Shown: one piece after another, positions 54,411 through 63,452 of the stretch
Layout: each line of letters opens with the position of its first letter
How positions within the stretch are numbered: the stretch's first letter is position 1
Assembly (NCBI GenBank): GCA_018831195.1
Contig: JAHJDP010000085.1
Span: 1 to 64,000, forward strand
Direction: 5' to 3'
Source of the DNA: Candidatus Eisenbacteria bacterium
Lineage (GTDB): Bacteria; Eisenbacteria; RBG-16-71-46; CAIMUX01; JAHJDP01
Length of the DNA stretch: 64,000 bases
Translations under genes and position numbers: made by a program
The notes under the pieces: generated by a model
What the model saw: the letters and a program-made list of their open reading frames with translations, nothing else
Told to the model about the DNA's origin: nothing
Database searches by the model: none

Positions 54411-55572
54411 GAACCGTCATCCTTTCCTTTACCGTTGGGGTCTCGTTCTCTTGATCTATAAGCTCAATACCGTCCAGCACCAGGTCCACGATCTCTTCAG
54501 TGTCGGCCACCCGCAGATCATCCGGCACACGCTGGCCATCGGAGAGATAAGCTATCGGCAGAGAAGCTTTAAGGGGCGTTGTGAACAAACAGCCATAACT
54601 GTCTGTTTCGTCAATCTTTGTAAATGTAATCGCCTTCGGCTCAAGGGAGCGAAAGGTTCCTACATAGCGAACCTGATCCCGAACCCGCATGGAGACCGCC
54701 AGCAATACATGAACCTGTGCCCCAGGCATCGCGGCCAAGAGGGGCTTCAAGCGGCGCACCCCCTCGGGATCCGTCCATTGGATACCGGGGGTGTCGACAA
54801 TAATCGTCGTCATCGAAGAAAGCAGACCTTCAAGAGCCTCTTCAACCTCCTCTGGTGAGTAGGCGATAGCGGAGGGGAGTCCGAGCACCTCGGCGTAGGA
54901 GTTAAGATGCAGGGCACCGGCCAGACGGATCGTATCCAGTGATAGGAGGCCGACAGGGTGGCCTGCATCCCGGATTCGGGCGGCGAGTTTGGCGCAGGTC
55001 GTCGTCTTCCCGACACCGGGCCCGCCCACCATCACAATAATCTGCGGATGGATGATATCCGGCATGATCTCTCCCCCGACGCGGACCAGGGAACGAATAT
55101 GCCGGCGAAGCCGTTCGGCTGTGTCGGCGCTTCCATGGTGCCGCGGGGGCAAAATCTTCAAGATGCCAAGGGCCAAGGAGGAATCGACATCACTCTCGAT
55201 GAGATCGAGATAGATCTCGCGGGCCCAGGGTGTGAGATGAGAGAAATGGTCAGATGAGACGAGGCGACTTAGGTACCGAATCTTATCCAACGCTTTATCA
55301 AGTTCCATCTGAAGTCCTGCCGTGTCCGGGGCCGTCCTCGTCATCGGCGATGAGGCGATCGGCAATGCGGAAACCGAGGCCGGCCCCCGAACCGGTTTGG
55401 GTGGAAGGTCCGGCCCTGGATCGCTTGCCGCCAGTACAACGACCTGTGCCGGTCGCCGGGATGAGGCCGGTGTCTTTTTTGTCTCAAGAATGAGGGCGTC
55501 TGGTCCCAGGCTCTCTCTTACCTTGGAGAGGGCACCCGCCATGTCACGCGCTTGAAACCTTCGAATATTCAT
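54388..55572 (-). CDS. flhF: FlhF, SRP-type GTPase for flagellar placement
   Basis: FlhF is the third SRP-GTPase with Ffh and FtsY and marks the pole for the flagellum. The 394-residue protein has the basic B domain at the start (MNIRRFQARDMAGALSKVRE), a Pro/Ala-rich linker, and the NG domain with GGPGVGKTTTCAKLA, the G2/G3 region TIIVDTPGI, and FTKIDETDSYG. The start overlaps flhA by 29 bases and has AAAGG five bases before it. The order flhA-flhF-flhG is the standard one in polarly flagellated bacteria, which suggests polar flagella here. Confidence 0.94.
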   Translation of the reverse strand: MNIRRFQARDMAGALSKVRESLGPDALILETKKTPASSRRPAQVVVLAASDPGPDLPPKPVRGPASVSALPIASSPMTRTAPDTAGLQMELDKALDKIRYLSRLVSSDHFSHLTPWAREIYLDLIESDVDSSLALGILKILPPRHHGSADTAERLRRHIRSLVRVGGEIMPDIIHPQIIVMVGGPGVGKTTTCAKLAARIRDAGHPVGLLSLDTIRLAGALHLNSYAEVLGLPSAIAYSPEEVEEALEGLLSSMTTIIVDTPGIQWTDPEGVRRLKPLLAAMPGAQVHVLLAVSMRVRDQVRYVGTFRSLEPKAITFTKIDETDSYGCLFTTPLKASLPIAYLSDGQRVPDDLRVADTEEIVDLVLDGIELIDQENETPTVKERMTVHDTAITG

Positions 55573-57637
55573 GAGTACCTTTCACCACCGCCGTGGTCCT
55601 GAGCGAAGGGGCATGGGCCACTTCCGCATACGAGAGAACCACCAAGTGCGGCACGAATCGGATGATCAACTCCCGCAGATAGGGTCGAATCGCTTGCGAA
55701 CAGAGAATCAGCGGTTGTGGAGAAACCACGACCGAGAGTTCTATCGCTTGGCGAATCTCCTCCACCAGTGCCTGTAATTGGTCCGGAGGGAGGATGAGGT
55801 AACGGTGACCGTCTCCCTCCCTTAAACTATCCAACAGCTCATGCTCCAAACCGGGGTCCAGCGCAATAGCATGCAGGATTCCCCGTTTATCCTTATATGG
55901 TTGGATCAAGGCGCGCCCCAGAGATTCGCGGACTTTCTCAACCAACATGTCTAAGTCTTTGACTGATGGGGCATAATCCGCCAACGTCTCCAAAATGGTG
56001 ACGAGATCCCGAATCGAAACCCGCTCCTCTATGAGTCGCTGAAGAACCTTTTGCACGCCCCCGAGGTTGAGATGCTGGGGCATCAGCTCTTCGACGACGG
56101 CCGGGTATTGGGTCTTGATCTGGTCGATGAGACGCTGTGTTTCCTGCCGGCCGAGGAGTTCGTGCCCATGCCGGCGGATCACCTCAGTAAAGTGGGTGGT
56201 AAGAACAGCCGAGGGTTCCACAACGGTGTATCCGCGGGCTTCCGCTTCCTCACGCTGGCCCCGCGTAATCCAGATCGCCTGCAGACCGAAGGCCGGTTCT
56301 TTCGTTGGAATCCCGCTGAGGGGGGGCGCGTCGGGCGATCCGCCCATGGCAAGATCGTGATCGACAATGAGATTTCCGCGAGCCACCTCAACACCCCGGA
56401 TATTGATAATGTAGCTGTCCGCGGAGAGCCGGATGTTATCCCGGATCCGGATCGGCGGGACAACCAGGCCCAATTCGGTCGCGATCTGCCGGCGGATCAT
56501 CGAAACCCGGCGGGCGAGATCGCCCCCACTCTTCTCATCCACGAGCGGAATCAATCCGTATCCGATTTCCAATTCCAATGAATCGACGTCCAGGAGCCGC
56601 TCGACCTTCTCCGGTCCGTCGGAGACTTTGGGCTTTCTCAGTTGTATGGCTCTTTCCTTTTGACGGGCGACCTCTTGGCGCGCCAGGAGACCCACACCCG
56701 CCGTCAGTCCGCCGAGGATAAAGAAGGGCAGAAAGGGAAGCCCCGGAACCAGCCCCAATGCCAGGAGGATTCCCGCCACAACAAGAGGAGCCCGCGGCTC
56801 GGAGAGGGATTGCCGCATGACCTCGCGTCCGAGACTCCCCTGCCCCTCCGAACGGGTGATGATGATACCCGATGCGGTGGAAATCACTAGAGCGGGGAGC
56901 TGCGCCACCAATCCGTCACCGATCGTGAGAAGTGTATAAGTCCGGGCCGCTTCGCCGATCCCCATCCCCTGCTGTGTTAAACCGATCGCCAGCCCGCCGA
57001 TAATATTGATCAAGGTGATGACGATGCCGGCAATCGCATCGCCGCGGACGAATTTCGACGCTCCATCCATCGCGCCATAAAAGTCGGCCTGGCGGCTGAT
57101 CTCTCTCCGGCGCCTTCGCGCCTCGATTTCATCGATCAGCCCCGCGTTCAGATCGGCATCGATCGCCATCTGCCGGCCGGGCATGGCGTCCAATGTGAAA
57201 CGCGCCGTCACCTCGGCAATCCTTCCGGCTCCCTTGGTAATCACAAGGAACTGAATCGCGACCAAAATGATAAAGACCACCAGACCGACGGCGTAATTGC
57301 CTCCCACGACAAAGCTCCCGAAGGCGCCGATGACTTTGCCGCCGTAGGCGTTCAGCAGGATCTGGCGTGTCGAGGCGACATTGAGAGAAAGACGGAATAG
57401 GGTGATCAGCAGCAGGACGGTTGGAAAAACGCTGAAATCGAGAGGATTGGCGACATAGATCGTGAGCATCAGAATGACCAACCCCGAGGTCAGGCTGAGG
57501 ATGAGTAAGATATCGAGTACGGGCGCCGGGACGGGAATGACCAGGATGGCCAGGAGAAGCAGGATAGAACCCGCCACCAGGATATCCGCCCGACGGACAA
57601 GCCAGGAATCGTAGATCTTTTCGCTCTGACTCATCAT
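55544..57637 (-). CDS. flhA: FlhA, flagellar export-gate protein
   Basis: FlhA is the large ring of the flagellar type III export gate. The 697 residues have eight membrane segments in the first 320 and a soluble cytoplasmic domain after about 350. Typical sequences include PTVLLLITLFRLSLNVASTR, DAMPGRQMAIDADLNAG, DGASKFVRGDAIAGIVIT and STASGIIITRSEG. It begins seven bases after flhB ends. The length is usual for the family. Confidence 0.96.
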   Translation of the reverse strand: MMSQSEKIYDSWLVRRADILVAGSILLLLAILVIPVPAPVLDILLILSLTSGLVILMLTIYVANPLDFSVFPTVLLLITLFRLSLNVASTRQILLNAYGGKVIGAFGSFVVGGNYAVGLVVFIILVAIQFLVITKGAGRIAEVTARFTLDAMPGRQMAIDADLNAGLIDEIEARRRRREISRQADFYGAMDGASKFVRGDAIAGIVITLINIIGGLAIGLTQQGMGIGEAARTYTLLTIGDGLVAQLPALVISTASGIIITRSEGQGSLGREVMRQSLSEPRAPLVVAGILLALGLVPGLPFLPFFILGGLTAGVGLLARQEVARQKERAIQLRKPKVSDGPEKVERLLDVDSLELEIGYGLIPLVDEKSGGDLARRVSMIRRQIATELGLVVPPIRIRDNIRLSADSYIINIRGVEVARGNLIVDHDLAMGGSPDAPPLSGIPTKEPAFGLQAIWITRGQREEAEARGYTVVEPSAVLTTHFTEVIRRHGHELLGRQETQRLIDQIKTQYPAVVEELMPQHLNLGGVQKVLQRLIEERVSIRDLVTILETLADYAPSVKDLDMLVEKVRESLGRALIQPYKDKRGILHAIALDPGLEHELLDSLREGDGHRYLILPPDQLQALVEEIRQAIELSVVVSPQPLILCSQAIRPYLRELIIRFVPHLVVLSYAEVAHAPSLRTTAVVKGTHEYSKVSSA

Positions 57638-57643
57638 ACCTCT

Positions 57644-58717
57644 TTAAGCGACGCCGCGACTCTGATGGAGGCGGTAGACATAGGCCAAAATGCGGGCCAC
57701 CGCTTCGAACAGGGCCGTGGGTATCCTCTGTCCAACTTCCGTTTGTTTGTGCAGCGCCCGGGCCAGCGGCGGATCCTCAACGATGGGCACATTGTGCTTC
57801 TCGGCAATCTCGCGGATGCGGAGAGCCATCTTCCGCATCCCTTTGGCCACCACTTCAGGAGCGGCCATCTTGCCGCGGTCGTACCGAAGAGCGACGGCGT
57901 AATGGGTCGGGTTCGTGATCACGACATCGGCTTTGGGTATCGCCGCCATCATCCGCTGCCAGCTCAGCCTCCTCTGCTGCGCCCGCACCTTTGATTTAAT
58001 CTGCGGCGATCCCTCCTGCTGTTTGACTTCTTCCTCCACCTCCTTGCGGGTCATCTTGATGTTTTGATCATGCCGATAGCGCTGATATCCGTAATCGAGG
58101 ATGGCGAGAATGAGCAGGGCCAGACCGACGCGGAGACCCATGGTGATGAATAGTTGCCCGACCCGGCTGATGATGACGCTGAGAGCGCTTCCCGTCGTCG
58201 GCAGGACGGTGGAAAAGGCCGTCTGGACAACACCCCAAGCGATGGAACCGACGATGACCAATTTCACCAGTGATTTGACCAGTTCCACACCACTGTCCAT
58301 CGAGACGACTCGCTTCATCCCCTTTATAGGATCGAGTCGATCAAACTTGGGGCCCAGCGGCTTGGACGAAACATGGAAGCCGACCTGCATGACATTGGAG
58401 ACTAATCCCGAGAAAAGAGCGGTGAGGGCCACCGGGGCCAGAAGACCCAAAAGAACCGGAGTCAGACGGATTTGAAGACCGACGATGCCCTGGGAGGAAA
58501 GATCGATCGTCCCCATATTCCCAAAGAAGTAGACCAAGAGATCCCGGCACTTGGTGAAAAAAGTGGGGCCATAGAAGGAAAAGACAGCGGTCAGGGCGAG
58601 GAGAACGATGGCATTGGCCACCTCCCGGGAGCGCGCTACCTGTCCCTCGCGACGGGCTTCCAGCCGCCGGCGGGGTGTCGCTTGCTCGGTTCTCTCCTGG
58701 AAAGACTGCTCAGCCAC
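57644..58717 (-). CDS. flhB: FlhB, flagellar export switch protein
   Basis: FlhB switches export from rod/hook to filament proteins after cutting itself. The 357 residues contain four membrane segments and a cytoplasmic domain with the autocleavage motif NPTH at 269-272 (TNPTHYAVALRYD). The N-terminal QERTEQATPRRRLEARREGQ is standard. A hairpin at 58761-58785 lies just upstream, between fliR and this gene. Confidence 0.96.
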   Translation of the reverse strand: MAEQSFQERTEQATPRRRLEARREGQVARSREVANAIVLLALTAVFSFYGPTFFTKCRDLLVYFFGNMGTIDLSSQGIVGLQIRLTPVLLGLLAPVALTALFSGLVSNVMQVGFHVSSKPLGPKFDRLDPIKGMKRVVSMDSGVELVKSLVKLVIVGSIAWGVVQTAFSTVLPTTGSALSVIISRVGQLFITMGLRVGLALLILAILDYGYQRYRHDQNIKMTRKEVEEEVKQQEGSPQIKSKVRAQQRRLSWQRMMAAIPKADVVITNPTHYAVALRYDRGKMAAPEVVAKGMRKMALRIREIAEKHNVPIVEDPPLARALHKQTEVGQRIPTALFEAVARILAYVYRLHQSRGVA

Positions 58718-58760
58718 CTTTCCCCCTCTTCCCCCCTTTTGGGGATCCTCTCGGAGTCAA

Positions 58761-58785
58761 ACTAGGAGGAGATCACCCTCCTAGT
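58761..58785 (-). promoter_or_regulatory. Perfect 9-bp hairpin between fliR and flhB
   Basis: ACTAGGAGG (58761-58769) and CCTCCTAGT (58777-58785) form a perfect 9-bp stem with a 7-base loop in the 82-base gap, 43 bases before the flhB start. Only three T residues follow on the minus strand, so it is a weak terminator at best. It may stabilise or tune the transcript between gate genes; the stem holds an AGGAGG sequence. Confidence 0.5.
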
Positions 58786-58799
58786 GGGCTATCTGCAAG

Positions 58800-59561
58800 C
58801 TACATGCCACGTAGGAGAGTTATGAGGTCGGATTCCATTCCTGCGAAGAGACGATCGAGCGTTGATACGAAAAGAGGCAGAGTTAGGGCCAATGTGCCGA
58901 GTCCCAAAGCGATCTTAATGGGGAAGCCGATGATGAAAATATTCATCTGGGGAACGGTTCGAGCGACAAATCCCATGGCAGCTTCGGCTAAAAACAGTAC
59001 GCCCAGGACAGCGCCCCCGACTTCCAGCCCCACCACAAAAATCGAGGCGGAGAGGTCTATCAGGGTGTTCGCCACGGAGGCTCCCATCCCCAGAGTCCCC
59101 GGGGGATGCATCCTGAGACTGAAGGAGAGGGCTCTGAGAAGGATATGATGCCCGTCGGAGAGGAGAAAGATGAGGATGGCCGTCGTCTCCAGAAAACGGC
59201 CGATAATACCACCGGAGTTGCCGGAGGTCGGATCCATGATCCCTGCCAGTCCGATTCCCATCTGTGTCCCCATCAGCTGCCCGGCCAGATTGATTCCGAC
59301 AAAGGGGAAAGATGCGGCCAAACCCAGCAAGGCCCCCAACAGGGCCTCGGAGACGACCGCCAGCAGCGTCCCAGGGAGAGTGTTGAGCGCTTCAATCGGC
59401 CCGGGGGGCGCGATTGGGGTTAGAATCACCGTCAGAGTGATGGCGGCGGCCACCTTGATTTGGCCGGGAATCTCGCGCCGGGCGAGAATCGGACTCGTCA
59501 TAAAGAACCCGAGAGACCGGAAAAGGACGAGCAGGGCCACCGGCACCCAATGAAAATCCAT
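58800..59561 (-). CDS. fliR: FliR, flagellar export-gate protein
   Basis: FliR forms the export-gate core with FliP and FliQ. The 253-residue protein has about six hydrophobic segments, with FRSLGFFMTSPILARREIPG near the start and GRFLETTAILIFLLSDGHH in the middle. The length is normal. It follows fliQ by 18 bases and is the last of the P-Q-R run, before the hairpin and flhB. Confidence 0.94.
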   Translation of the reverse strand: MDFHWVPVALLVLFRSLGFFMTSPILARREIPGQIKVAAAITLTVILTPIAPPGPIEALNTLPGTLLAVVSEALLGALLGLAASFPFVGINLAGQLMGTQMGIGLAGIMDPTSGNSGGIIGRFLETTAILIFLLSDGHHILLRALSFSLRMHPPGTLGMGASVANTLIDLSASIFVVGLEVGGAVLGVLFLAEAAMGFVARTVPQMNIFIIGFPIKIALGLGTLALTLPLFVSTLDRLFAGMESDLITLLRGM

Positions 59562-59579
59562 GTGAGGCTCCTTCCCCTT

Positions 59580-59846
59580 CTAGCCGACTCCGCCCAGGTT
59601 TGAAAACAGCTCGATGGTGAAATCCATCATTTTGTGGACCATCCAGGGCAGAAAGAGAAAGAGCGAGAGCACCACCGCGAGGATTTTCGGAATAAATGTG
59701 AGGGTCATCTCCTGTATCTGTGTCACGGCCTGGAAGACCGAGACGATCAACCCGGTCACCAGCCCGAACAAAAGCATCGGCGCCGACATGAGCAGCGCCA
59801 GCCAAAGGGTGTGCTTGAAGAGCTCAATTGCCTCGGTGACCGTCAT
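59580..59846 (-). CDS. fliQ: FliQ, flagellar export-gate protein
   Basis: This 88-residue protein has two membrane segments (LWLALLMSAPMLLFGLVTGL and VVLSLFLFLPWMVHKMM) around the conserved VSVFQAVTQIQEMTLTFIPK. The size and sequence are those of FliQ. It sits between fliP and fliR with gaps of 12 and 18 bases. Confidence 0.95.
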   Translation of the reverse strand: MTVTEAIELFKHTLWLALLMSAPMLLFGLVTGLIVSVFQAVTQIQEMTLTFIPKILAVVLSLFLFLPWMVHKMMDFTIELFSNLGGVG

Positions 59847-59858
59847 GGCAGCGACCTC

Positions 59859-60653
59859 CTAGAAGAAACTCGTCACGATGGACCGAACGACCAAGTGCCA
59901 GCCATCCGCCAGAACAAAAAGCAGGATCTTGAAAGGAAGACTGATCATGACCGGTGGGAGCATCAGCATCCCCATCGACATCAAAACACTGGCGACAACC
60001 ATGTCGATGATGAGAAAAGGCAGATAGAGCACAAATCCCATCTGAAACGCTTTCCTCAATTCGCTGATCATGAAGGAGGGGATAAGAACCTCCAGCGGCA
60101 CTTCACCCAGATTGGCCGGCTTTTCACGCTTCGAGAGTCCTTGGAATAGAGCCATATCCTTTTCCCGTGTCTGCGAAGCCATGAAACCGCGCAGCGGGGC
60201 CACGCCATTTTTCAAAGCGTCCCCCGGAGTTATTTCCCCATTCAGATAAGGACGAACCGCTTCTTGGTGGATCTGCGTCCACACGGGAGACATGACAAAA
60301 AAAGTGAGGAAGAGCGCCAGCCCGATCAGGACGGGATTAGGCGGCATTTGCTGCGTGCTCATGGCCTGGCGCAGGAAACCGAGAACAATGATGATCCTCG
60401 TGAACGAGGTCACCATGAGAATAAGCGCCGGGGCCATGGAGAGAAGGGTCAACAAGAAAACGATTTGTATGGTTGAAGCGACCCGCTCGGATCCCTCCTC
60501 CTCACCCATCGAAACGGTCAGCGAGGGCCCGGCATGGGCTGTTCCCGACGCCAGCATGAGCAAGGTGGCGATTCCCAGGAAGAGAACCAGGGAGAAAACA
60601 ATTTTGGAGGCCTGACCGTTCGCCCTCCATGGCGACGGATCCATCCTTGGCAT
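59859..60653 (-). CDS. fliP: FliP, flagellar export-gate protein
   Basis: FliP is the main gate subunit. The 264 residues start with a signal-like segment (VFSLVLFLGIATLLMLASG), followed by QIVFLLTLLSMAPALILMVT, FTRIIIVLGFLRQA, QMPPNPVLIGLALFLTFFVM and, near the end, LPFKILLFVLADGWHLVVRS. All typical FliP blocks are present. Its ATG shares one base with the fliO stop (TAATG). Confidence 0.96.
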   Translation of the reverse strand: MPRMDPSPWRANGQASKIVFSLVLFLGIATLLMLASGTAHAGPSLTVSMGEEEGSERVASTIQIVFLLTLLSMAPALILMVTSFTRIIIVLGFLRQAMSTQQMPPNPVLIGLALFLTFFVMSPVWTQIHQEAVRPYLNGEITPGDALKNGVAPLRGFMASQTREKDMALFQGLSKREKPANLGEVPLEVLIPSFMISELRKAFQMGFVLYLPFLIIDMVVASVLMSMGMLMLPPVMISLPFKILLFVLADGWHLVVRSIVTSFF

Positions 60654-61126
60654 TACCGATTGTCCTCCTTAACCGTGTCTTCCATTCCCGTCGCAGAAAT
60701 CCGGACGGGGAAACCAAGATTCCTCAACCGGTTCATACGATCCTCAAGCGCATGGGAGAATTCTTCTGTCTTGGCTGCTTGAGGCTGGCTCTCTTCCTGA
60801 GGCTGTTCCCTCCAGCTTCCCAGGCGTGTTATCCGCTGCTGTGTGATACCGACGAGCACTTTGCGATCACCAATGCCGATGAGAGCGACCCAGGAGTTTC
60901 TTCCCAGGGCCTTCTGGGCCTCCACATCGATCCCGTACCCCGTTACCTTGCCGCGCGTTCTCCTTTGAAGACGCCGGTAGGTATAATAAAGGAGGGCGAG
61001 CAGACCGAGAACAATGATCAATGAAAGGGCGATACGCCCGACGAGTCCGCCCGCCGAGGCGAGTTCGGTTTCAGCCTGTGTCGGTGTTGTTAAACCTGAT
61101 CCGATAATGAAGAGTGGTAAGATCAT
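60653..61126 (-). CDS. fliO: FliO, flagellar gate assembly protein
   Basis: FliO helps assemble the FliP ring. The 157-residue protein has one main membrane segment (LSLIIVLGLLALLYYTYRRL, near 36-55) and a soluble domain with EAQKALGRNSWVALIGIGDR and KVLVGITQQRITRLG, which are FliO features. The C-terminus is charged. ATG 61126 follows GAGG; it begins 7 bases after the fliN stop. Sequence conservation in FliO is always low, so the gene order adds support. Confidence 0.87.
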   Translation of the reverse strand: MILPLFIIGSGLTTPTQAETELASAGGLVGRIALSLIIVLGLLALLYYTYRRLQRRTRGKVTGYGIDVEAQKALGRNSWVALIGIGDRKVLVGITQQRITRLGSWREQPQEESQPQAAKTEEFSHALEDRMNRLRNLGFPVRISATGMEDTVKEDNR

Positions 61127-61133
61127 TTGATCC

Positions 61134-61757
61134 TCATGCCAGTTTCTGTACCCGGTCGCGCGGCGACAACAGATGTGTAATCCGGATGCCGAACTGCTCA
61201 TCCACAACGACGACCTCTCCCTTGCCGATATTCACTCCATTGACCAGAAGATCGACCGATTCACCCGCCATTTTGTCCAACTCCACAACGCTCCCCGGAC
61301 CCAGATCCAGGATTTCGGAGATATCCATCTGCGCACGCCCCAACTCCACGGCGATGGGTAGTTGAACATCATAGAGAAGTTCAAGATTCGCTCCCTCGCC
61401 GGCGCGGTGAGAATTCACCAGCTGTGGAAACTCAACCGTCTTCACCTCCGACAGTGAATTGTTTTCGGAATCATCCAGCACACCAAGTTCCGCGGCGGCC
61501 TGGAGAAGATTATCAATATCTTCTTCCGATGCTGATGATCCATCGTTATCGCCGGCGCCTTGGGGAAATTGCTCATCGAGCCCCAGTGAATCGATCCCTC
61601 CGGACGGATCGGTTTCCTCATCGGCGGCACCGGCCGCATCCGGTGTTCCCGATTCTGCTCCCAAAACCTCTTCGTTTTCGGTCGACTCGGATTCTGACCC
61701 GCCGATCGATTCGATTTCTTCGTTTTCATCCCCGGTGGGATTCATCGTTTCATCCAT
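61134..61757 (-). CDS. fliN: FliN, C-ring switch protein with long acidic N-terminus
   Basis: FliN forms the lower C-ring and binds CheY or export chaperones. The C-terminal 90 residues are the SpoA domain (LLYDVQLPIAVELGRAQMDI, LGPGSVVELDKMAGE, VDLLVNGVNIGKGEVVVVDE). The first 110 residues are an acidic Glu/Ser/Asp-rich region. At 207 residues it is longer than E. coli FliN (137). It overlaps fliM by 8 bases. Confidence 0.93.
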   Translation of the reverse strand: MDETMNPTGDENEEIESIGGSESESTENEEVLGAESGTPDAAGAADEETDPSGGIDSLGLDEQFPQGAGDNDGSSASEEDIDNLLQAAAELGVLDDSENNSLSEVKTVEFPQLVNSHRAGEGANLELLYDVQLPIAVELGRAQMDISEILDLGPGSVVELDKMAGESVDLLVNGVNIGKGEVVVVDEQFGIRITHLLSPRDRVQKLA

Positions 61758-62775
61758 GTCGAGCCTCTCCTTCGCTCACAGTGGTTTGGGTTCCGTCATA
61801 AACGCCCAAGATTTGAACAGCTTTCCATTTCTTGGTTCGCCCGGGGCGACCCAAAAACTTTGTATATCCGTCAACGATAATGTTAACGGGGTCCTCGACC
61901 TTGGCATCCAAGGGAAGGACGTCTCCTACTTTCAGTTTCAGGAAATCGTAAACCGTAACATCGCTTCGGCCTAATTGCACCGCGATGTCCATCGGCCCCA
62001 TACCCAGCGCGTGCTTGATTTCCTTTTTTGTCTCTTCACTCAGCGGATCGCGGGAGACCAGAAAACGGTTCTCCCCGGCCAGATGCCCGAGAATCGTCTC
62101 AATAAACGGGAACGGATATGTCAAAGTAATCAGTCCCGAGGTCTTCGGCATGGAGACCTGGAGGGTCAATACAAGAACCGTTTCAGTCGGCGGCAAAAGG
62201 TTCTGAAGCTGGGGATTCAGCTCGAATGGCCTCATGACCGGCTCCAGAGCACATATCGGCGCCCAAACCTCCTTTAAAGCCGGCAGAATTTTCCCCACCA
62301 TTTTCGAAATGATGGTCGCTTCAATCGGCGTCATATCCCTTTCTTCTTCAGGTGAAAGGCCGGAGCCGCCGAGTAGTTTATCAAACATCGCCAAACCGAG
62401 GGCGGATTGCATATCCAGGATCGTTGTTCCGTTTTCCTCCTTGAGATCCAGGAGAAAGACGCCGGCTGATTGCGGAAGGCTGATGATATATTCCCCATAG
62501 CTGAATTGCTCGAGGCTCATTAACTCCGCCGTCACACGCGCTCTCAGAAGAGTTGAGAGCAGAACACCCAGTCTCCGGGAGAAAGGAACATGAAGGTTTT
62601 GTAAAATCTTCAGCTGTTCCCTGGAGACACGACTGGGGCGCCGGAAGTCATAGGAAGAGATTTTTTTATCGCTCGCCTCCGAAACTTCTTGTTGTCGCTC
62701 CTCAGCTTCCTCGTCATCCGTCGGAATAGCGCCGAGTAGGGCATCAACTTCATCCTGGCTTAGGATGTTCGCCAC
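61750..62775 (-). CDS. fliM: FliM, C-ring switch protein
   Basis: FliM sets motor direction. The 341 residues begin with MANILSQDEVDALL, the N-terminal motif that binds phospho-CheY. The middle domain has LKILQNLHVPFSRRL and DMTPIEATIISKMV, and the C-terminal SpoA domain has MDIAVQLGRSDVTVYDFLKL. The sequence is complete. It is followed at once by fliN with an overlap. Confidence 0.96.
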   Translation of the reverse strand: MANILSQDEVDALLGAIPTDDEEAEERQQEVSEASDKKISSYDFRRPSRVSREQLKILQNLHVPFSRRLGVLLSTLLRARVTAELMSLEQFSYGEYIISLPQSAGVFLLDLKEENGTTILDMQSALGLAMFDKLLGGSGLSPEEERDMTPIEATIISKMVGKILPALKEVWAPICALEPVMRPFELNPQLQNLLPPTETVLVLTLQVSMPKTSGLITLTYPFPFIETILGHLAGENRFLVSRDPLSEETKKEIKHALGMGPMDIAVQLGRSDVTVYDFLKLKVGDVLPLDAKVEDPVNIIVDGYTKFLGRPGRTKKWKAVQILGVYDGTQTTVSEGEARHG

Positions 62776-62817
62776 CGGGACAATCTCCTTCCTATCTTCC
62801 GTTCTTCCTGGCTGAGA

Positions 62818-63429
62818 CTACTGGACGATGTAGTCCGTAAAATAGAGATTCAGGGCTTTGCCATTGACAAGGATCTCGTTGACCTTAATCAATATCGATT
62901 CACGGATCTCCTCTCTCAGAACGGGGTCAACGGCTTCTTCGAGGCCCCGCGAACTGAATTCCCGTATAAGGAGATCACGGATTTGCGGATTGCGGGCCGC
63001 CATCTCCTCCACAACCCCCTCACCTTCCAGTTCGAAGGTGACCCCCACCTTGAGAAACCGCCGGCCCGACGTGCCCGCCGGATTGACGATAATCTCATCC
63101 ACTGAATGTATAAGAGACGGCGGCGGCGAGGGCGCCGTTTCAGGTTCGGGCGCAACTTCACCCGCGATCAGCTCTTCGTCGACCGGCGCGTTCAGCCTCG
63201 GTGCGAGAACCTTTGTAATGACCACAAAGGAGATCACCGCCGTCACCGCAATGACCAGGACAAGAACCGCGATCTTTGCCACCGCGGTAGGAATCTTCGG
63301 GAGGGACGGCAGTTTTAGACCGAATTTCTTCTTGCCTGTGCCCTCGCCGGCCGGCTGTTCCTGATCGTTTACCGCGGCCTCACCCTGCGGTCCGGCCTTT
63401 TCTCTAATTTCTGCAGCCTCTCCCGCCAT
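62818..63429 (-). CDS. fliL: FliL, flagellar motor-associated membrane protein
   Basis: FliL sits near the stator units. The 203-residue protein has a basic, disordered cytoplasmic N-terminus, one membrane segment (VAKIAVLVLVIAVTAVISFV, about 49-68) and a periplasmic domain with EIIVNPAGTSGRRFLKVGVT and REEIRESILIKVNEIL, the FliL pattern. ATG 63429 has GGAGG upstream; a GTG one codon earlier is possible. It lies between flgE and fliM. Confidence 0.93.
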   Translation of the reverse strand: MAGEAAEIREKAGPQGEAAVNDQEQPAGEGTGKKKFGLKLPSLPKIPTAVAKIAVLVLVIAVTAVISFVVITKVLAPRLNAPVDEELIAGEVAPEPETAPSPPPSLIHSVDEIIVNPAGTSGRRFLKVGVTFELEGEGVVEEMAARNPQIRDLLIREFSSRGLEEAVDPVLREEIRESILIKVNEILVNGKALNLYFTDYIVQ

Positions 63430-63452
63430 CACTCAACTCCTCCAGCGGCCCT

